From assembly GCA_905221615.1 (NCBI GenBank), contig CAJNDT010000138.1, positions 62,001 through 126,000 of the forward strand: a DNA stretch of 64,000 bases. The letters run 5' to 3'. This document shows, in pieces, positions 61,205-64,000 of the stretch (within the stretch, counting starts at the first letter, position 1; each line of letters starts with the position of its first letter). The translations under genes were made by a program, and so were the position numbers. The notes below the pieces were generated by a model. It worked only from the letters and a program-made list of their open reading frames with translations. It had not been told where the DNA came from and did no database searches. This DNA is from Symbiodinium sp. CCMP2592. Its lineage: Eukaryota; Sar; Dinophyceae; Suessiales; Symbiodiniaceae.

Positions 61205-62239
61205 ATAGTGTAGTACAGTGATGAATCCGTAAGGTGCCTTTATCACCATACCCATCCTCGAAGCCTTGAGTATGCGATAGGTAGCCTAACACTTCGGAGC
61301 ATCGACCTGGGCCCGCCACAACGCAGAGGCTCAAGCACTCCTCAAGCCTAAACCTTAAGCTGGTACTGGGTAGGCCCTTACGGTACGTCCCTGTGGGAGG
61401 TCTTAGCGAACCCCAATCCTTTCGACTGGAAGTTCAACCGACAGAGCACTCCAAAGGGCGGCAAAGAGGTCAAGTGCCCTCGACGGAATGCGGACAGCCA
61501 CTACACGGGCAGCATCGAGAAGAAGTAAAGTTCAGGTTCAGTACCGGTGCGATCAGTGGGCCCGAACTCACTCACGGTACAGTGAAGAGAACCCCAAACC
61601 CCCAAAACCCTCTAAATACCCCTGCGCAACCTGCCCGGGAGCCTTAGAACCCTACCCTATAAGTCCAAGACGCGCGAGCCCGATAAACCCCAAACACCTT
61701 AAATGCCGAACCCTTAACCCCCCTCAAAAAATTCGAGAACCCAGAAGCCACTCAAGCCCTCTCAAGCCAAGAAACCCTGAAACCCTACGAACCCGTTTCG
61801 GCCTTACGCCCCAAACCAACCCGAAAATTGGCCCTAAACCCCAAGACCCTGAACATAAAACCCTGAACCTTGAAACCCTAAGTCACAAAAAACCCTCTTA
61901 AAGCCAACCTGGACCTAACGTCGATTTTCCGAGCCATGGCGTCATCTGCGACGGGGCAGCTGGCTATTCGTCTCAGGAGGCATCCAGGGTTCCGTCAAGA
62001 TTCCTCCTCAATGTTTGACTAGGTAGGGCTTTGGGACATTTTATATTTTCTCTTATTGGGCTTAAGAGGATCTTACCTACTAATATTTTTCAAAGGCTTT
62101 AAAAGCACCTCCTAGTTGAGGTTTTGGGCTTCAGATTTAGGGTTTACGGTTGTGACAAGGGTTTAGGGTGCAGTGAAGCCTTAAAGCGTCTTGAAGCCTA
62201 AGCCGACAACCCTACAGCCTACAGCCCCCCCCAAAAATC
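61205..62239. other. Intergenic; degenerate telomere-like DNA at 61590-61900
   Basis: ORFs at 61393-61901 are Pro/Lys/Asn-rich translations of degenerate CCCTAAA-type DNA and are not called genes. Confidence 0.4.
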
Positions 62240-62715
62240 CCTAAAGCCCTAAACCATCCTAAACCTAAACTCTAAACCCTAAACCCTAAAACCCCTAAAC
62301 CCTCAACCCTAAACCCTAAAGCCCTAAACCCTAAACCCTAAACCATCCTAAACCTGCAGCCCGAAACCCCCCCACAACAGTAAAACTCTGAAGCCCATGA
62401 CCTTCAACAATCCTAAAACCCCCGCATGCCCGAAGATACTAAACTGAAGCCTTCACGTCCTAAAGCCCTAAGCTCACCTAAGCCTAGCACCAGAAAGCCC
62501 TAAAGCCCTTAAACCATCCTAAACCTAAACTCTAAACCCTAAACCCCTAAACCCTAAACCCCTAAACCCCTAAACCCCTAAACCCTAAACCCCTAAACCC
62601 CTAAACCCCTAAACCCCTAAACCCCTAAACCCCTAAACCCCTAAACCCCTAAACCCCTAAACCCCTAAACCCTAAAGCCCGGAGGCCCTGAACCCTAAAC
62701 CCTGAACCCCCAAAG
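62240..62715 (-). repeat. Largest telomere-like block (CCCTAAA/CCCCTAAA)
   Basis: Two arrays (62240-62345 and 62515-62715) separated by degenerate DNA. The second contains about fifteen consecutive CCCCTAAA octamers. Confidence 0.75.
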
Positions 62716-64000
62716 CTAAAGTGCGGAGGTTCCACGAGGAGGCCTGCGCCGATGGGGAGCTTACGGCGGTGGTCGAGGCGTCGTTACTCTCCTTTTTCTC
62801 CAGGGTTTAGGGTTTAGGGATTAGCGTTTAGGGGTTAGGGGGCTTAATGCTTTTGGAGTTAGCTGTTGTTTGTGTTTTTAATGAGATTTCTGGTATTCTC
62901 CTTTGTGTTATGGCACCAGCAACGAGGGTTTTGTGGGTTTTGGGAGGGTGCTATAGGATTTGACAAGGGCTTGTTGACTTTGGGTTAGGTTTTTCTCAGT
63001 TAGTGCTGCTATGATGCCACAGCGGTTCTCAACGGTTAACCCACTCTAGATCCTGAGCCCCAAGCCCCAAACCCATAAACAGCCCAAGTCCGACAACCCC
63101 AAGCCTGCGCTCTAAAGCCTTCAACCCTGAATACCGAAACCCCAAAACAAGCCCTAAGCTTCGAAAACCCGAACCTAGAAAACCCTCCTGAAGCCCCAAG
63201 CCCCAAAGGCACAAACCCTGAAAAGCCTGAAACGCTAAACCTGGACGCGGCCACAGTTGACCTACCAAATTAAGCCTTTATGCCGCCACCCAAGCCACAT
63301 TCTCAGCTTCAATTTGTTACTCGTTGGTGGGTGGGAAGGTGAGGGGAGGGATGATAGCAAAATGCTTATGCACTTCTTGTACCTTATCTAAGTCCATGCT
63401 GTTTGTTTTGCAGTCATGTGTTTTCATGTGCTTGTTGTCTGGGAGTACGGGCTGCTGGCAAGCAAGTTTACGTCCTTTTGTCCCAAGTCCTGGCAGACGA
63501 TGCGGACGCCACCTAGACAGCGTCGACTCAGTGCAGCAATTGCTTTCGTGTCTGTTGTCTACGTGACTACGTGACAACGTTTGGCAAGAAAGTAGGCGCT
63601 GAATCCTTCATTAGAAGATGCCTTGCAACTGCCTGACAGTGCCACAGTCGACAACATGTGGAAAATAATGCAAGACGTCATACATAGCATCCACACTGCG
63701 AGTTTCGGCCCTTGCCGGCGAGATTAAAGTCGACCCCGCCTTGGTAGAGTATTCGTATCGGTTCTCTTTGCGACGGCATCATGAAGGCAATTTCCAGTTT
63801 TTGAAGCAGAAAGTCGGAGCTTCCTAGAAAATCAAGGCTGAGAAAAGGCCCACCCTAAGTTTACAGGTCAGTGAATGCTGGCATGCACACCGAAATCGGT
63901 AGGGCAGCAATGGCCGCGCCAGGTCCTAAACCCTAACCTAAGCCCCCCTAAGCCCTAAATCCTCAAACGTAAAGCCCTGAAACCCTAAGCCTGTAAGCCT
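62716..64000. other. Window end: intergenic, one exon-like segment
   Basis: At about 63624-63728 a frame reads DALQLPDSATVDNMWKIMQD then VIHSIHTASFG and ends in TAA. It has protein-like composition but no recognised family. The rest is unassigned, with degenerate telomere-like DNA at the end. Confidence 0.25.

Noticed and set aside
61393-61901. Pro/Asn/Lys-rich + ORFs
   Set aside because: Translation of degenerate CCCTAAA-type DNA (TLNPP, KPRNPE, NLETLSH peptides) without a domain.
63029-63268. Gly/Leu/Phe-rich - strand ORFs
   Set aside because: Translations of degenerate TTTAGGG-type DNA (GFGVSVFRVEGF-like peptides).

Overview
The window looks like nuclear DNA of a dinoflagellate, most probably a Symbiodiniaceae-type species. 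Four things point there: plant-type telomere-like CCCTAAA/TTTAGGG tracts scattered along the whole window; low gene density with many retroelements and short hairpin elements; introns with an AG|G acceptor preference and a GC donor; and a multi-pass membrane protein whose motif pattern I recall as a large unnamed family in these algae. The species assignment is inference. I saw no complete rRNA, tRNA or spliced-leader gene.

Region 1 (about 0.7-11.5 kb) holds the best-supported host gene. Seven phase-compatible + strand exons (724-922, 1776-1827, 1927-2043, 9454-9580, 9770-10113, 10282-10430, 11244-11472) encode a membrane protein with a TIR-like motif run (FLDVVCINQ ... VVLWD | ETYMQRLWCIFEL). 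The 5' exons are missing or unrecognised. Between exons 3 and 4 sits a near-complete 7.3-kb LINE-type retrotransposon (2183-9450). It encodes a basic ORF1, an OTU-protease/zinc-finger ORF2, and an APE endonuclease-RT-RNase H ORF3. Its 12-bp target-site duplication (TSD) contains the 3' splice site of the host intron. The insertion hit coding sequence just inside an exon, but a second acceptor was created downstream, so the whole LINE can in principle be spliced out.

Region 2 (11.5-28.7 kb) has no gene I can name. It holds hairpin MITE-like elements (families A, C, D, E, F), telomere-like tracts, CTC and GAT-type low-complexity DNA, and a few short exon-like ORFs.

Region 3 (28.74-34.49 kb) is a complete but pol-less LTR retrotransposon on the - strand (28763-34340). 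It has 283-bp LTRs that look identical, a 5-bp TSD (CATAC), a tRNA-Met-type primer-binding site and a polypurine tract. One 1548-codon ORF carries Gag, CCCH and CCHC zinc fingers, an aspartic protease motif and a C-terminal block of hydrophobic segments. It is inserted inside a family F hairpin element.

Region 4 (34.5-64 kb) is repeat-dominated: telomere-like arrays, long triplet and hexanucleotide microsatellites (39.5, 53.2 and 55.4-56.2 kb), further copies of the hairpin families, an AT-rich island of different composition (53.54-53.76 kb), and one plausible small cysteine-rich secreted protein ORF (52834-53151). Most long ORFs here are translations of microsatellites. All calls were made by eye from sequence and translations; no searches were run.
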